From Paramarasmius palmivorus (lineage: Eukaryota > Basidiomycota > Agaricomycetes > Agaricales > Marasmiaceae): a stretch of 64,000 bases of DNA. Position 1 is the stretch's first letter. Every line of letters begins with the position of its first letter. Location: positions 39,690 through 103,689 of the forward strand of contig JAYKXP010000154.1 in NCBI GenBank assembly GCA_037176845.1, read 5' to 3'. Below the pieces are notes generated by a model. That model was not told the DNA's origin, searched no databases, and saw nothing but the letters and a program-made list of their open reading frames with translations. Positions 11,123 to 22,282 of this stretch are shown here, piece by piece. Made by a program: the position numbers and the translations under genes.

Positions 11123-11944
11123 ATGAGGAACCAGTCTAGTAAGTTGTCCGCTACCGTATACAAGTTATTAAACAACTTAGTATAGCAGCAGTCTACCATG
11201 AATTGTTACATAAATTACAACGCCGCGGTTTTGACCTTGATACTAAGGCGGAAATTCTTCTCGTTGCATTAGCTGGTGGCGTCATGGGACTTGTGGTAGT
11301 CACTGCTATTGGTTATTATTGGGCGAAGACTCTTGCCGCAAGGAAGCAGTCTCAGCGCCAAGTCGCACTTGCTCGGAGTACCAAAGTTGTCTTCAGGCTT
11401 TCGCGGCAGTGAACGCTAATATCCAGTTTTTACAGCTCGAATTCGTTCAAGAGTCAAAGTCCCAAAGTTCTTTGAAAATGCCATCGCACGGTTTTCGATT
11501 GGTTCACGGAATCTCGCTATCAGGACTCGGACTGCCAGGAACACTAATCGAAATCGGTACGATATCGAGCCTGAGGATGGATACATAAATGCACACTCAA
11601 CATCCCACACAGAATCAAGAACATCCCAGTATCATACCGAACAAAATTCCACGATTTCTTTGCCGCTATCTGCATCAGGTTCTGCTCCAGTGAACACACA
11701 GCCCATCATCTCAAGCTATATCAGAGTCACCGAGAACCCCGTCGCATTCGTCACGCCACACCCATAGCGATACTGTCCGGCATCCATCGGCATCCACATA
11801 TAAGATTACAACATTGCCGGAATATCGAGCGCCTTCGAGAAGTAGTAATGATTCCCGATCTCCACCAATGTACCGGCAAGCGCGTCCTCTGCCTCTTCCG
11901 CCGTCGGCATGGAACACCAATCGGCACGCAGGTAGGGAAGTCTA
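11123..11944 (+). pseudogene. Single-TM LPxY/PPxY protein, paralogue B, tail frame unresolved
   Basis: A 16-nt first exon (11123-11138, MRNQS) joins at 11186 to a stretch reading TAVYHELLHKLQRRGFDLDT, then the membrane segment ILLVALAGGVMGLVVVTAIGYYWA. The last part, up to the TAG at 11942-11944, reads ITTLPEYRAPSRSS...SPPMYRQARPLPLPPSAW. It closely resembles the end of paralogue A and has LPEY and PPMY motifs. Between them, about 11371-11750, two frames are open in turn, and no intron I can see joins them without a shift near 11725. The intron around 11371-11430 also has only weak donors. The copy may be decaying or carry a small indel. The family resemblance itself is clear. Confidence 0.5.
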
Positions 11945-12079
11945 GAGAATGCGGCGTATCATGAGAAATAGCGATAAGTACGAGAGGAATAGAGATCTAA
12001 TTTGACAGCCGGACAGCAGCCAGAGAGCCAATACAGCCCTGTGAAATGTACAACGTAGTTTGGCATCGTTAAGATGCAG

Positions 12080-12156
12080 TCCAATGTGGTGTAGTGGCTA
12101 ACATTGCTGTCTTTCATAAGTCCACAGCAGCCCGGGGTTCGATTCCCCGCATTGGA
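12080..12156 (+). tRNA. tRNA-Glu (UUC) with a 6-nt intron
   Basis: A full cloverleaf can be drawn. The acceptor stem TCCAATG pairs with CATTGGA, the D stem GTGT with ACAT, the anticodon stem GCTGT with ACAGC, and the T stem CGGGG with CCCCG around TTCGATT. The anticodon loop is 13 nt instead of 7. With CT-TTC-A as positions 32-37 the anticodon is UUC, and TAAGTC between 37 and 38 is the intron. A five-T run at 12158-12162 would terminate RNA polymerase III. Confidence 0.9.
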
Positions 12157-12247
12157 ATTTTTCCACGCGACCATTAGCCGATCGGGCTCTTCCGATTAGG
12201 TTTTACCTTGGGCTATGGTTAAGCGTTTCTTTTGAACCCGAACGCCG

Positions 12248-14056
12248 ATGTCGAAACGCGTGGGCTCTTGTTCTCGTTCACCATCTCCTACAACCTCAAG
12301 CTCAAAAAGGAGAAGGATAGACGGAGAAGGGAATCTGAGCTTGGTGTGTCTCTCTTTCTCTCGTAGAAGACAAAATGACCGACTGTTGAAAGGGTTACCC
12401 AGACGCGCCTTCATCTTCAGGATCTGGCTCGATATCGCTGATACATGTAAGCCTATCGCTACAAATACATGGGTTATATCACTGCTGAACTGTATATTCC
12501 TTTCAGGGTACTTCACTCGCTCCTCCAAATGGCAGACAAACTTCACCCACTCACAATTCTCAGAATTCCCAACGATCCACGACCGATTCGCTCACATGCT
12601 CCGTCCGCTCCAAAAGCACCGAAATCGATCCAGACAAACCCAGCGTCTTATCAGCCATCTTGCAAATCCAATCTCAAATCGCCTCTTTGAGCCAGGGTAT
12701 CAACGATCTTCGCGAGGAAGTGACACAGATGAAAGAAGAGGTTCGCGAGGCCCGCTCAGAGTTTAAGGCTCTCTCAGGTAGCGAAGGAAGTACGGTATTG
12801 GATGCGTTGAAGGAGCAGAAACAGGACCTGTCGAGTTTGAAGTTCTCGGTAGACAGCTTTAGGCTCGTGTTGGGAGATTCGTTGGGGAAGTCGAAAACTA
12901 CTGGTGTTAGCGATGGTACTAGTACGCAGGAGGAACAGGCGGCTTGGAGGTCATCATTCATGAAGGAAATGATGAACTCGAGGCAGGGGTTTGGGCTGTT
13001 CCCTACTGCGAGCCAGACGTTTGTGCCGACACCTGCGGCGTCCGGTTCGAAAGGACAGGCTCTCACTCGACGACCAACACTGACAAGTCAAAAACAATTC
13101 AGAAGGCTACAAGCACCAGTCAAAGACCTATCTCGACCCTTACTCCCCGTTCTTCGACATCTGCGACCACTACATCCGCCGGCGCCCGTAGTACGTCTCA
13201 GGTAGTAACTACGGCACCTAGGCGCGTGGAAAAGTCTCTTGCCGGCTCATCTGCTTCAATTGCTTCAGGCATCATACCCTCCGATACCGAGCTACTAATA
13301 CCTCAACAAACCCAACCTGTCACGCCAGCTGTCACGGTCACGTCACTCATAGCGAACAGTTCCACAAGGACTACACGGTCATCCGCATCCACATCTGCCT
13401 CTCCCACACCGCGTAATACACGTTCTTCTACCACCTCCGCCACATCTTCCCAAAAGCTGCCACTCCCCTCCGAATTGACACCTTCGATTTCCGCACCTCT
13501 TCTTACCCATACGTCATTGCCTGCTTCCTCTACTACTTCGACCCCGCGTCTACACGACCTATGGTCCGCTCCTCCTGCCAAATCATCAATTTCAGTCTCA
13601 AACCCAAGCTCGACAAAGAGGCCAGGCGCCCTGCTCACACACGCGCAAATCTCTGCTACGTCGACGGCAGAAACGTATAACCCCGATAAGAAGCGGCGGC
13701 CAAGGCACGTTACGGCGTTTGGGTGCAAGGTTCCAGAGGAAGTGGGAGAGGAGTGGGAGTTTGAGCTGCCCGCGTGGATATTGGATGGGTTGGAGGAAGT
13801 CAACACGGAAGTGAACCATGCAGATAGGGCTGATGTTGACTATGCTGGCGATGAGCAAGGCGAAGATATGGCAGATTCGGTAGTGGAAGTAGAAGGGCAG
13901 AGGAAGGAGAGATACACAGGCCTAGCGGAGAAGATTCGGCTGTATCGGGAGTGGGCAAAGAACAACGATTGTAGTTATTATAGCTATTGGTGGTGGAATA
14001 CCCGGTTGGAGGCTGTGGCTCAGGGAGCAAGTGGCGATGCCAGTAGGATGTCGTGA
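12248..14056 (+). CDS. 'MSKR' family coiled-coil, Ser/Thr/Pro-rich protein (member 1)
   Basis: Unknown function. Exons are 12248-12343, 12393-12446, 12507 to about 13007-13022, and 13103-14056. All chosen junctions are phase 0, giving about 540 aa. The start MSKRVGSCSRSPSPTTSSSKRRR is shared with three other genes at 23.9, 31.9 and 36.0 kb. A coiled coil follows (INDLREEVTQMKEEVREARSE, then KEQKQDLSSLKFSVDSF). Next is a long Ser/Thr-rich region and a C-terminal block HVTAFGCKVPEEVGEEWEFE with an acidic end. That block matches the C-terminus of the 34.2-36.0 kb member. The third donor is weak (GTGCCG at 13023, or GCGAGC at 13008), while its acceptor has a good CTGAC branch site. The basic start hints at nuclear location (inference). 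Confidence 0.7.
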
Positions 14057-14421
14057 TCAACTAGTTTGGCAGTTTGGTTGTTTCTTGTGCTATCGATGTA
14101 ATGATCTGTGTATAGGCGCTGTTGTGCACTACTATTGAATCTGTGACTACGAACACCAAGATGGTTACTATTAATGGTACGCACTCGGTCTACCTGTAAT
14201 GATACTGCACCATCATTGCAGTTGTTCCATGAATTGCGTTGTTACAACAGCAGGTCAATATACGTTTTAAATATGATAAGTCTTTTTCGTCCTCTCGAGC
14301 CTCCCAGGATCGTCGACAGCGCGGAATATGTATAGGTGAGTTACTCGTGGCATCAATCCCATCCCAAGTTACACTGATCAGTATCATTGGAAGAGGAATT
14401 GGCGGCGTAAACCATTCAGCA
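14057..14421. other. Intergenic
   Basis: This is the 3' flank of the MSKR gene and the promoter side of the next gene. Nothing further was recognised. Confidence 0.4.
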
Positions 14422-14916
14422 ATGGACAAGACTATCACGATTACATCGCGCGTAACTGTTCTCAGCACTGCAGTAGAAACGTGAGGCAGAAATGAACTCG
14501 ATATGGACTATTTCTCATATGTGTTACTGATACGATGCTTATGCAGTCCAACGCTATTCACTTCTAATGTGCCACAAGGCGATCACTATTCCATGACAAT
14601 CAATCCTAGCATAATTGTCGGATCTGTGTTGGGAGGTGTTTCGTTTCTGCTAACAATAATTTTACTCTTCTTTGTTCGGCGTTATCGACCACACAGACAA
14701 GACCTAGAAAAGCATACAGGCAGAGTTCAACCAAACCCATACCCTCGCGATATGGTCAAGAGCAATACCAGAAGAACCGGGAAGGTCTCTGGAGGCAATG
14801 TCGAAGACGAAAATGAAAGTAATGGACTGGAAGAGATTGAACGATCGTCGTCTGGTGAATCAGTGGTGAATAGTAGCGCCACAAGCCCTCCTCCAAATTA
14901 TGACGATGTTGTATAG
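14422..14916 (+). CDS. Small single-TM protein with PPxY C-terminus
   Basis: Exons 14422-14480 and 14547-14916 join in phase (142 aa). The N-terminus is short and Thr-rich (MDKTITITSRVTVLSTAVET), followed by one strong membrane helix at about residues 44-66 (GSVLGGVSFLLTIILLFFV) and a basic RRYRPHRQ stop-transfer. The cytoplasmic tail is acidic/Ser-rich and ends SPPPNYDDVV, a PPxY motif at the extreme C-terminus. Layout resembles the two tandem paralogues upstream and the common fungal 'Mid2-like' single-TM design, but sequence identity to them is low. A role as a WW-domain/ubiquitin-ligase client is inference. Confidence 0.7.
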
Positions 14917-17207
14917 GATTATTGACATTGACGAAGTGGATGAAGATGGAATGCTAACGGTGGATACTATAAGATAACGATAACACGATGTCCTGGCATA
15001 TTAGAGTTAGGGTTCAGATGTTCATCTATCGACAGCAATAGACCTCGAGTTTCTTCTCACTCCACAATGATCACCTCGCCCGTAAAACCTTCAAATTTCC
15101 ATGTTACTTGGGATCCAAAAGATAACGTTGGGGTAACGGTACGTCTGACATGGAACTACCCTGTATCCTAAAACTGCTTTTTGACCAATCGTGATTCGTT
15201 GATTTCTTTTCAAGCTTCCCCAGAATTGAAGATAAGCCAAATGCCAACCTTAGATTTGAATGGGATGTAGACTTTAGTCGGGGAGGCTTGGAGCTCTAAC
15301 TTTAAGTAGAAGGCCCTTGGATTGGTCACGAAAGGTGCATCCTTACTAGACCGATCGCCTACCGTCTCATCTAGTATAACTGTATAAATTTGTTTTGACT
15401 AGGCCCTCGTTCACAGAAATCTGATGAAACAAGCAACCTATTCCTCACCACACCATGCTCTTGTATTTCATCCAATCCTTTGTCGGCCACGATCGTCAAT
15501 ATGAGTCAACTGGAGCTTCGCGATTCTCGACAGCGATAATTCAACGTCAACAACAGTGATCATTGCCAAATCATTGCCATTTTGCTCTTTGACCTCACGA
15601 GCTGAAGATCGAACGAACACAAGCCGTACTGTGTTTTGTTAACAAAGAGACTCAAATGCATTCTATCTGCTAAAGATGGTGCCTTGGGTGTCCGGAAGCG
15701 CCATACTGTTCCTTTGGGCGCTTATGAGCGCCTAACCATCCGAGATATGCACGGGTTCCTCGATATCGATAATGACCGTTCCGATAGATATCCTTTGGTT
15801 CAGAACAATCACGACTGCAAATTGCCATACGCATATTTCCTTTGTCCTTACTATGCAGTGCAGGCGTGAAACACCTGTCATTACTACCCTTCACCTCCTG
15901 CACCCTCGGCGTCTCTGCTGTCAGTGCGTCCAACGAATTCAACTGGCGTCCAGTATTGACCCAAGAAGCTCAACTTGTTTTGGGGCTGAGAGTGAGTCTT
16001 TCCGCTTCTGCGATCATCAGGATAGTGAAAGCGAATTACAGATTTGCGCAAAACTTGAGGCAGGTGTAGCGATGGTAAGGGTAATGGCCCGTTTGCATCG
16101 GATTGGATGAGACCTATCATTGCTACTGTTTCCTAATCACGCCGAGCAGGAAATGGGTCATGGAAGTGAACCCCAAATATCTTCTACCTATCATATTCAT
16201 TACAAAGGTGCGCTGTGATTCTGATCTCATTGATGGAGGTCGATTTAGGTCATCACCATACACATTTCTTCGTTTGGGCCCAGCTCCTATCCAATCTCAG
16301 GATTGGGGGTGACAGGGGTTGCCCGCACAGAGCCTACAGATACGAGAACTAGGGCCCTTATATCTTTCAGGTCCGAACTTTTAGGATGACGAAACACAAT
16401 AATGTTCTGTCCTGTCTTCGCACTCAATGACTCCGATACTCTGGCGAAGGGCGTTCAACTTTGACCCTTTGATTTTGCTTGTGATGGGGCGATCATGAAT
16501 CAAGTCGTTTCTAAGAGGTTCGTGTATGACGCAGTAGGCACACTATCTATGTTCGACCTCGTGTTATCCTACCTTTTGCGAATTCGATATGTAATCCTGA
16601 CATTCCAGCCGGGACCGCTGAGTCGAATGAAAACACTCGCAAAAATATCGCGATCGGATGGATTTTTTTTCTTGAGTAACCTGCAGATCACGGAATAGCG
16701 TTGCTCTTCGAGGCACCTATTTGATGAGACCCTTATGTCTTCTATATGACGACAGTGATCGCGACTGGTCGCGAATCGGCGTCAACGGGCCCAAGAAGCA
16801 CAACTGCGGAAGCCACGAGGATAGCCTCAAGCATCATCATCGGTGATCTTTCCGTTCAGTTCCAGCCTTAAACATGTTCAGTTTGTAGCACCAGACGATC
16901 CTCCTGCTCGTCGATCAAAGTATCACTGCGGTCAATGAAACTGTAATGTATAGCGATAGGTAGTCCGATTAGTCCGTGATAGGTCCGACAAAAACGAGTG
17001 AGAGCACAAAGACAACAGTAGAAAGCAAGTAGAAAGCGGACAGAAGGTAGACATGGTAAAAACAAGGAAGATACATCTATAATATGCGGTACTAGCCGTC
17101 AGCACTGGAATAAAAGAAATAATTATGAGAATTATCAAAAATAGTTGTCGGAGATGATTAAAAGTCAATGTCCGTTGCATGAAAAGGTTCGCCCATTACC
17201 CTGGCTT
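14917..17207. other. Intergenic, 2.3 kb, no gene supported
   Basis: ORFs of 60-110 codons around 15.6-16.7 kb overlap in several frames and lack motifs. A partial inverted repeat (GACCAATC near 15183 against GATTGGTC near 15325) is too imperfect to call an element. Confidence 0.4.
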
Positions 17208-18377
17208 TTAGAACATTGTTTCCCAAGCACTCGCAACTCGCTCCCTCATTGAACGACCATCTCCATAATCCAGGTACAGTAATTTCCCAGAAGGATGCGC
17301 AATATCTAGCCTTCTCATTGTCGGCGGGAGCCTGGTGAAGTACGAGGATTCATCAACAAGCGAATGCTGAATCAACCTGTCCGATACGAGAAGCTTTGAA
17401 TAGTCTAGCCTCAATGTCTGGATATTCGGAATAGCACTTGTCCTCGGTACAACGAGGTTCATATCTGGTATATGATGAAGATCTCCCCATCCGACTTCGA
17501 GAAGTTCCAAACGAGGCGCTACTACACAGACCAGGATGTGGAAGTGACGCTCAGGAGTCTGGGTCTCCGGTCTCACTCCAGGTTCCATTCCGTATGTGAC
17601 GGTGAGGAATCGGAGCGAAGGCATCTGAACGGGCTGCAGACTTTCCTCGCCGTCACGGATCGTAGCGTACAGCATGTTGAGAACCAGGGTCTGCAGCATC
17701 GGAGAGCTGCGGGCCAGATCACGAAATGCCATTTCGGAAGGGATGATGTTCTCTAGCCAGAGAGAGGAGAGATTAAGCAAGGGATACGGTACTCTGACGC
17801 CGCGAAGTCCGAGTAAATTGAGGCGGGGAGTGGATGCAAATGACAGAGTAAACGTATCTCCACGTAACATCATCATCCTCTGGTCGGGATCCTGGGCTCG
17901 ATACGCGAAATTGAGCTCTAGCTCCTGCAGCGCCGGTGCATGAATGCCATGTAATGGAGCTAAAGTGTCATGTGGGACGTATTTAAAGTTCGACCTCGCA
18001 AAAAGGTGCAGTCTGCGTAAACGATTGACATGAGGAATGAGAACCTGCAATACCGCGTGCAGTTCAGGAAGGAATGCGTCGGCATCGACATCAAGATAGA
18101 CGTCAATCGGGGCTGGGAAGGAGAGATGAACCCAGTAGGCTGTCCATGTAACTGCCGAACGTTCCTGATAGTGCAGTTGGCGAAATGGAACGCGTATGTT
18201 GCGCCAGAGGTGAGGGGTAGACATTGCAACGTGGCGCCAGTGGCGACAGACACCAGCACATGCAATTATCCCCGGAAGAGAGAAAGGGGTGTCGAGCTTT
18301 GAGCGCTCATGAAAAATCTGGACGAGGACAGCTCGAGGTAGGGTGTTTGAGCCGTCGACGTCCATACCCGCATCCAT
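17208..18377 (-). CDS. F-box protein, intact single exon
   Basis: A 389-codon uninterrupted frame. Residues about 12-62 (LPRAVLVQIFHERSKLDTPF, then ACAGVCRHWRHVAMSTPHLW) form the F-box with the usual CRHWR...TPxLW ending seen in basidiomycete F-box proteins. The remainder carries irregular leucine-rich segments (LHGIHAPALQELELNF, LLGLRGVRVPYPLLNLSSLW) likely to bind substrates for SCF-type ubiquitination. No intron is needed, and the ATG at 18377 begins MDAGMDVDGSNTLPRAV. It belongs to the same broad class as four other F-box loci here but is not a close copy of any. Confidence 0.85.
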   Translation of the reverse strand: MDAGMDVDGSNTLPRAVLVQIFHERSKLDTPFSLPGIIACAGVCRHWRHVAMSTPHLWRNIRVPFRQLHYQERSAVTWTAYWVHLSFPAPIDVYLDVDADAFLPELHAVLQVLIPHVNRLRRLHLFARSNFKYVPHDTLAPLHGIHAPALQELELNFAYRAQDPDQRMMMLRGDTFTLSFASTPRLNLLGLRGVRVPYPLLNLSSLWLENIIPSEMAFRDLARSSPMLQTLVLNMLYATIRDGEESLQPVQMPSLRFLTVTYGMEPGVRPETQTPERHFHILVCVVAPRLELLEVGWGDLHHIPDMNLVVPRTSAIPNIQTLRLDYSKLLVSDRLIQHSLVDESSYFTRLPPTMRRLDIAHPSGKLLYLDYGDGRSMRERVASAWETMF

Positions 18378-18957
18378 CTGAAAACGCGGCGGTATGGGAG
18401 TTGCAGTGGCACTGAGTTGGGGATGATCCAGAAGTTGGTGGGATTTCTTAACGAAAGCTCAGCTTGTGTGGTCCTGGAGTTAAAATACCTACATGGATGA
18501 TGCAAAATAGATACGGGCTGGAATTTTCCTGAGGCACAACATGGATCCACATGAGTTTGGTAGTAGAAAGCTGCAATGTAAGGATCTTCTGAGAAAATCT
18601 AGGGACACGGGAGTTTTATTGTGCTCTATCGGGGGTGCTTGAAGTACTCACAGCCGAAGATGTGACATTAAAATTCGAGATAGTCGTTTGGTCTTGACTA
18701 ATTCAACGGTAAGTTTGAGCTGAGCACACTCACCGGAGCCCAACAAAAATAGGAATCTCCCTATCGCGGGTATATGATAGTTCGCCTGTACACATAATGG
18801 ATCTGTTTTTAGCGCTCAGAGGCTTCTAAGCCCGCAGAAGTAATTGACGACCGCAGATCGGAAAGCACCGGGTCTTGGCATATAGTGCTTCTGTTCAGAA
18901 ATCCAGTCTCTCAATTAGAGAAACAACGATACCGCTGTCACTAAGCAATGGACCTGG
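18378..18957. other. Intergenic
   Basis: Upstream of the F-box gene. No gene or repeat was recognised. Confidence 0.35.
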
Positions 18958-19140
18958 TCATAACGGTACCGCCTCGTGGGGAATGAACGTTGAGCTCCAG
19001 CGCCTGCGTATAGTATGCGGAGATGAGAATACGGCAAGAAGGATCAGAACTATTCCCGCAATGACGAACACTGCCGTAAACATTATACCGATAAGCTGAC
19101 GGAAGGAATAGGGAAAGGGACGTATTAGGATGACGGTCAA
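18958..19140 (-). CDS. Possible last exon of a single-TM protein
   Basis: A short frame preceded by an AG (near 19103) contains a strong hydrophobic helix, LIGIMFTAVFVIAGIVLILLAVF, then a basic flank HTIRRRWSSTF. That is the pattern of a stop-transfer segment. No upstream exon with a convincing start could be placed, so this may be a fragment or a chance hydrophobic frame. Confidence 0.25.
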   Translation of the reverse strand: MTVILIRPFPYSFRQLIGIMFTAVFVIAGIVLILLAVFSSPHTIRRRWSSTFIPHEAVPL

Positions 19141-21422
19141 TTATTGAAGAAGTATAGTCGAGGTCTAGGTATAATGCCGCCGACCGATATTCATCGAGGG
19201 TTTGAGGTTGGAACGGGATGAAGAACATCGATCACTGAGTCCGGATTGGCCTTGGAAATGTTCAGAGTCAGCGAATCGGCCTAATGCGATTGTGGCGTAA
19301 ATGAGCCGCATCATGAGACTTGCCGCGATAGCATTGAGCCCTATCGTGGTGCAAAGCAAGTGTAAAGAGCTTGAAGCCTTGCCCGTTGCGCATGGTTTTC
19401 CATGATCATGCAAAAACGTGTGTGATGGTTACAAGACGACCGCTCAGGAAGTGCTAAGAATCTGCTTCATCCTTGCGGGAAGCTCTGCAGTGTCTGTTCA
19501 TGGAAGGTTGAATGAAACGCCATCATCACGGGCATTGAACTCAGCGTATTGGAGATGCAACAGATATAAGGCAATACCGAGGTAAGACACATTACTCCTT
19601 AACCGTGGCCAGAGCACCTGCCCGGTGGGTCGTTGGTTAGCGTTATCTTGCGATAAGGGAGTGAAGAAGGGACAGAAGCATTACCGTGACCGTCATACAC
19701 CGTGCCTAGCACAATCTTGTGAATAATTTGCTGCATGCTACGTCAGTTCATCAATTAGTGGGACACAGGTTCAACACATGCGCCGATACAATGTTACTGG
19801 AGCGTTCTTCCAGCGAACACGACCAAAATGAGGAGAGCACTCATAAACACGAGAGATCTTGAAGTCAATAGAACACACTCACATAACGACTCTATAATGA
19901 CGCGCGGTATACAATTAATTCTCCTTTGCGTTGCCTTTGCCACATACAGAATTCTAGTCATTCCTGAAGTGCTTCATCATGTTCAAGAGGCTAATATCAG
20001 GTAATGTAGAATTCATATCAAAATATCATCAATACAGTTAGGGAGCATACCGTGTAAGTGTCACCACCGAGAAACAAGGCGAAGGAAAGAGACAAGATCT
20101 AAACGAAGAGATAGGTTAGGGTTTCTGGTTCAACTCCGAGTGGCACGTGACTAAAATCATTTCTTTTTCTCGATCTCCGTCTTGAGCCTTTACTTCGCGG
20201 AGACGAAGTTGCTTCTTTGCACTGCCGTTTTATCATAATGTAAGATATATGCTGTTGACTGAGATATAGCTTCAAACATGCGCTACCGGCGCTACCTGCT
20301 ATCTCCAAGTTCAAGTTTGACTCCTCTCCCAAATGACGAGGTGGTATTGTGCATTACCAGACGAGCGTTTCTATTTTTCATGGCTGAAAGCAGTATGTAA
20401 CACAGAGAAAACTATTTGGTACGTCTATGTTGCAACTATACCGAAAACCCAACAATTATTATTATACACACCCTAAAGATCCCAACGCATCGATCAATCT
20501 CAGCTAGATTCACATTTGATCAGCACTCCTCGGACTCGGAGATCTGGCCAACACCAACCGAACTCAGCATCAGCATTCTGTGGTAATGTTGTGAGTTCGA
20601 TGTTCCCAGGCACCCATGCGTTGCGGGTTTTCGGCAGTATCTGCCTGATCAGGTTCATTGGTCACGGCATTCCCGAGCGTAGTGTTGGGCTTGACTATAT
20701 TGCCTTCTGAAACACTACTGCTTGATGCCGAGGGGAAAGGTTCAAGGTGCTGCTGTGGAATATGTAGTTTCGATGGGATGCGCATGTGCTTGGTGATCCG
20801 GCGTCATCCCAGGATGATGTTCAGAACACTTTACCACTTGAGCGCAAGGCTCACCTCGGTTACGGTGATCCTGCAGTATACAAGGTTCAAACCGTAATGC
20901 TCTGGAAACCCTGCACAAGGAACTACATACGAACTGGTGGATACATCAAATCTGGGCGTTTCCTTTATGACGTCAAAGCATTCCTGCGCAGTTTAAACCT
21001 CTTTACGTTTCGTTGGAAGCTTTGAACAATCTTCCGAGGAACGAATTTCTATTACCGAGAAATGACGCAACTTGGCAACGAGGGACTTCCCTGAAATACC
21101 TTTTATAGCTTGTCCGCCCACAACTCTTTTTGAAGTCCATTTTAACGCTTGACAAGAAAAGGCCTTAGGCTACAGTGTTCGGGAGCGAGCATGTGGAAGG
21201 CATCCGAGGTGAGCACTGAGCTCGATTGATCCCTAGCGACAGCTATACATTTTTAACTCTCCATCTAGATGTCATTTTCCAATTGTAGGAAAATGGGGAT
21301 GAGAACAGCCGTGAGCGCCCCGTTACATGTTTCCAGCTGGATGGCGAGATTCTGGTATAAAGGCGTGATGCCCTGCGAGTGCATCAATACCCCACTTCTT
21401 CTCGACAGTAGCCAAATCGCCA
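19141..21422. other. Intergenic, 2.3 kb, no gene supported
   Basis: Only short competing ORFs occur. A B-box-like GGTTCAACTCC near 20127 does not sit in a foldable tRNA. The last part holds the CAP gene promoter. Confidence 0.4.
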
Positions 21423-22058
21423 ATGCACTTCTCAGTCTTATTCGCTGCCCTTCCTCTCCTTACCCTTACTCAAGCCGCACTTCTCCCTCGTCAATCCGAG
21501 GCTGACCAGTGGCTCGAAGCGCACAATTCCGTCAGAGCTCAACACAATGCTCAGCCGTTGACATGGAACAACCAGGTAGCAGCCGCTGCGCAGAACTGGG
21601 CCAACAGATGCACGATGCAGCATTCTGGCGGTCAGGTCGGATCTTATGGCGGTAAGTACTCCAACAGTCTACACTGAGAACCGGTAATCATTTCGTGGAC
21701 ACTGGCAGAGAACCTCGCATGGGGAACTGGTAACTTCCCGATTGCCTCGGCCGTCAAGCTGTGGGCCGATGAAGTCAGTAAGTGACATTCATCATTTGTT
21801 TTTCCGACTTTCTTGGGTAACCCGCTTGATCAGAGGACTATGATCCGAATAACCCTCAATACTCTCACTTCACGCAAGTGGTCTGGAAATCTACGACAGA
21901 ACTCGGATGTGCGACTGCGGATTGCTCTGGTACCACTTACCATGTTTGCGAATACAACCCGCCAGGCAATGTTATTGGGCAATTCCCGTGAGTACTGTTC
22001 AATTGCTGTATTCTCGTCGAGATATTCATATCGCCACAGCGAGAATGTCGAAGTCTAA
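21423..22058 (+). CDS. Secreted CAP/PR-1-like (SCP/TAPS) protein
   Basis: Exons 21423-21651, 21709-21777, 21834-21987 and 22040-22058 give 156 aa, all phases consistent. A signal peptide (MHFSVLFAALPLLTLTQAAL) leads into the CAP domain. Hallmarks are WLEAHNSVRAQHNAQPLTWN, CTMQHSGG, ENLAWGTGNF, the CAP1 signature HFTQVVWKST, ELGCATADC, and the CAP2 signature VCEYNPPGNVIGQFPENV at the C-terminus. Cys residues are spaced as in fungal Pry proteins. Fungal CAP proteins bind sterols and lipids outside the cell; the ligand here is unknown. It has a minimal domain with no Ser/Thr linker. Confidence 0.95.
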
Positions 22059-22282
22059 TGTAATGGCAGTAACCAAGATGTGTATCAATTTCGTTGTAAT
22101 CACTGTACATTGCAATCACTCAATCGAGTTGTTGACCGATATTAAGAAACTGGTGTGAGAAATACTAAGATGAACGGGACGGGAACTGCTGCTGATTACT
22201 GTTTCACAACGGGCGGACTCGTACCCATGACGACGTAATTACATGCTAGATTGCTTGTTCTTCATCCGTACTGTTGGGACCT

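Noticed and set aside
12248..12766. A 172-codon uninterrupted frame from the MSKR start of member 1
   Set aside because: It reads through two introns into non-family text. Splicing at 12344-12392 and 12447-12506 gives phase-0 exons matching the family layout.
15180..15335. Imperfect inverted repeat that could be a small hairpin element
   Set aside because: Arms match only in patches (GACCAATC/GATTGGTC and a CAAGC-TCCCC word) with no target duplication, too weak to call.
20120..20140. B-box-like GGTTCAACTCC
   Set aside because: No acceptor, D or anticodon stem can be formed around it on either strand.
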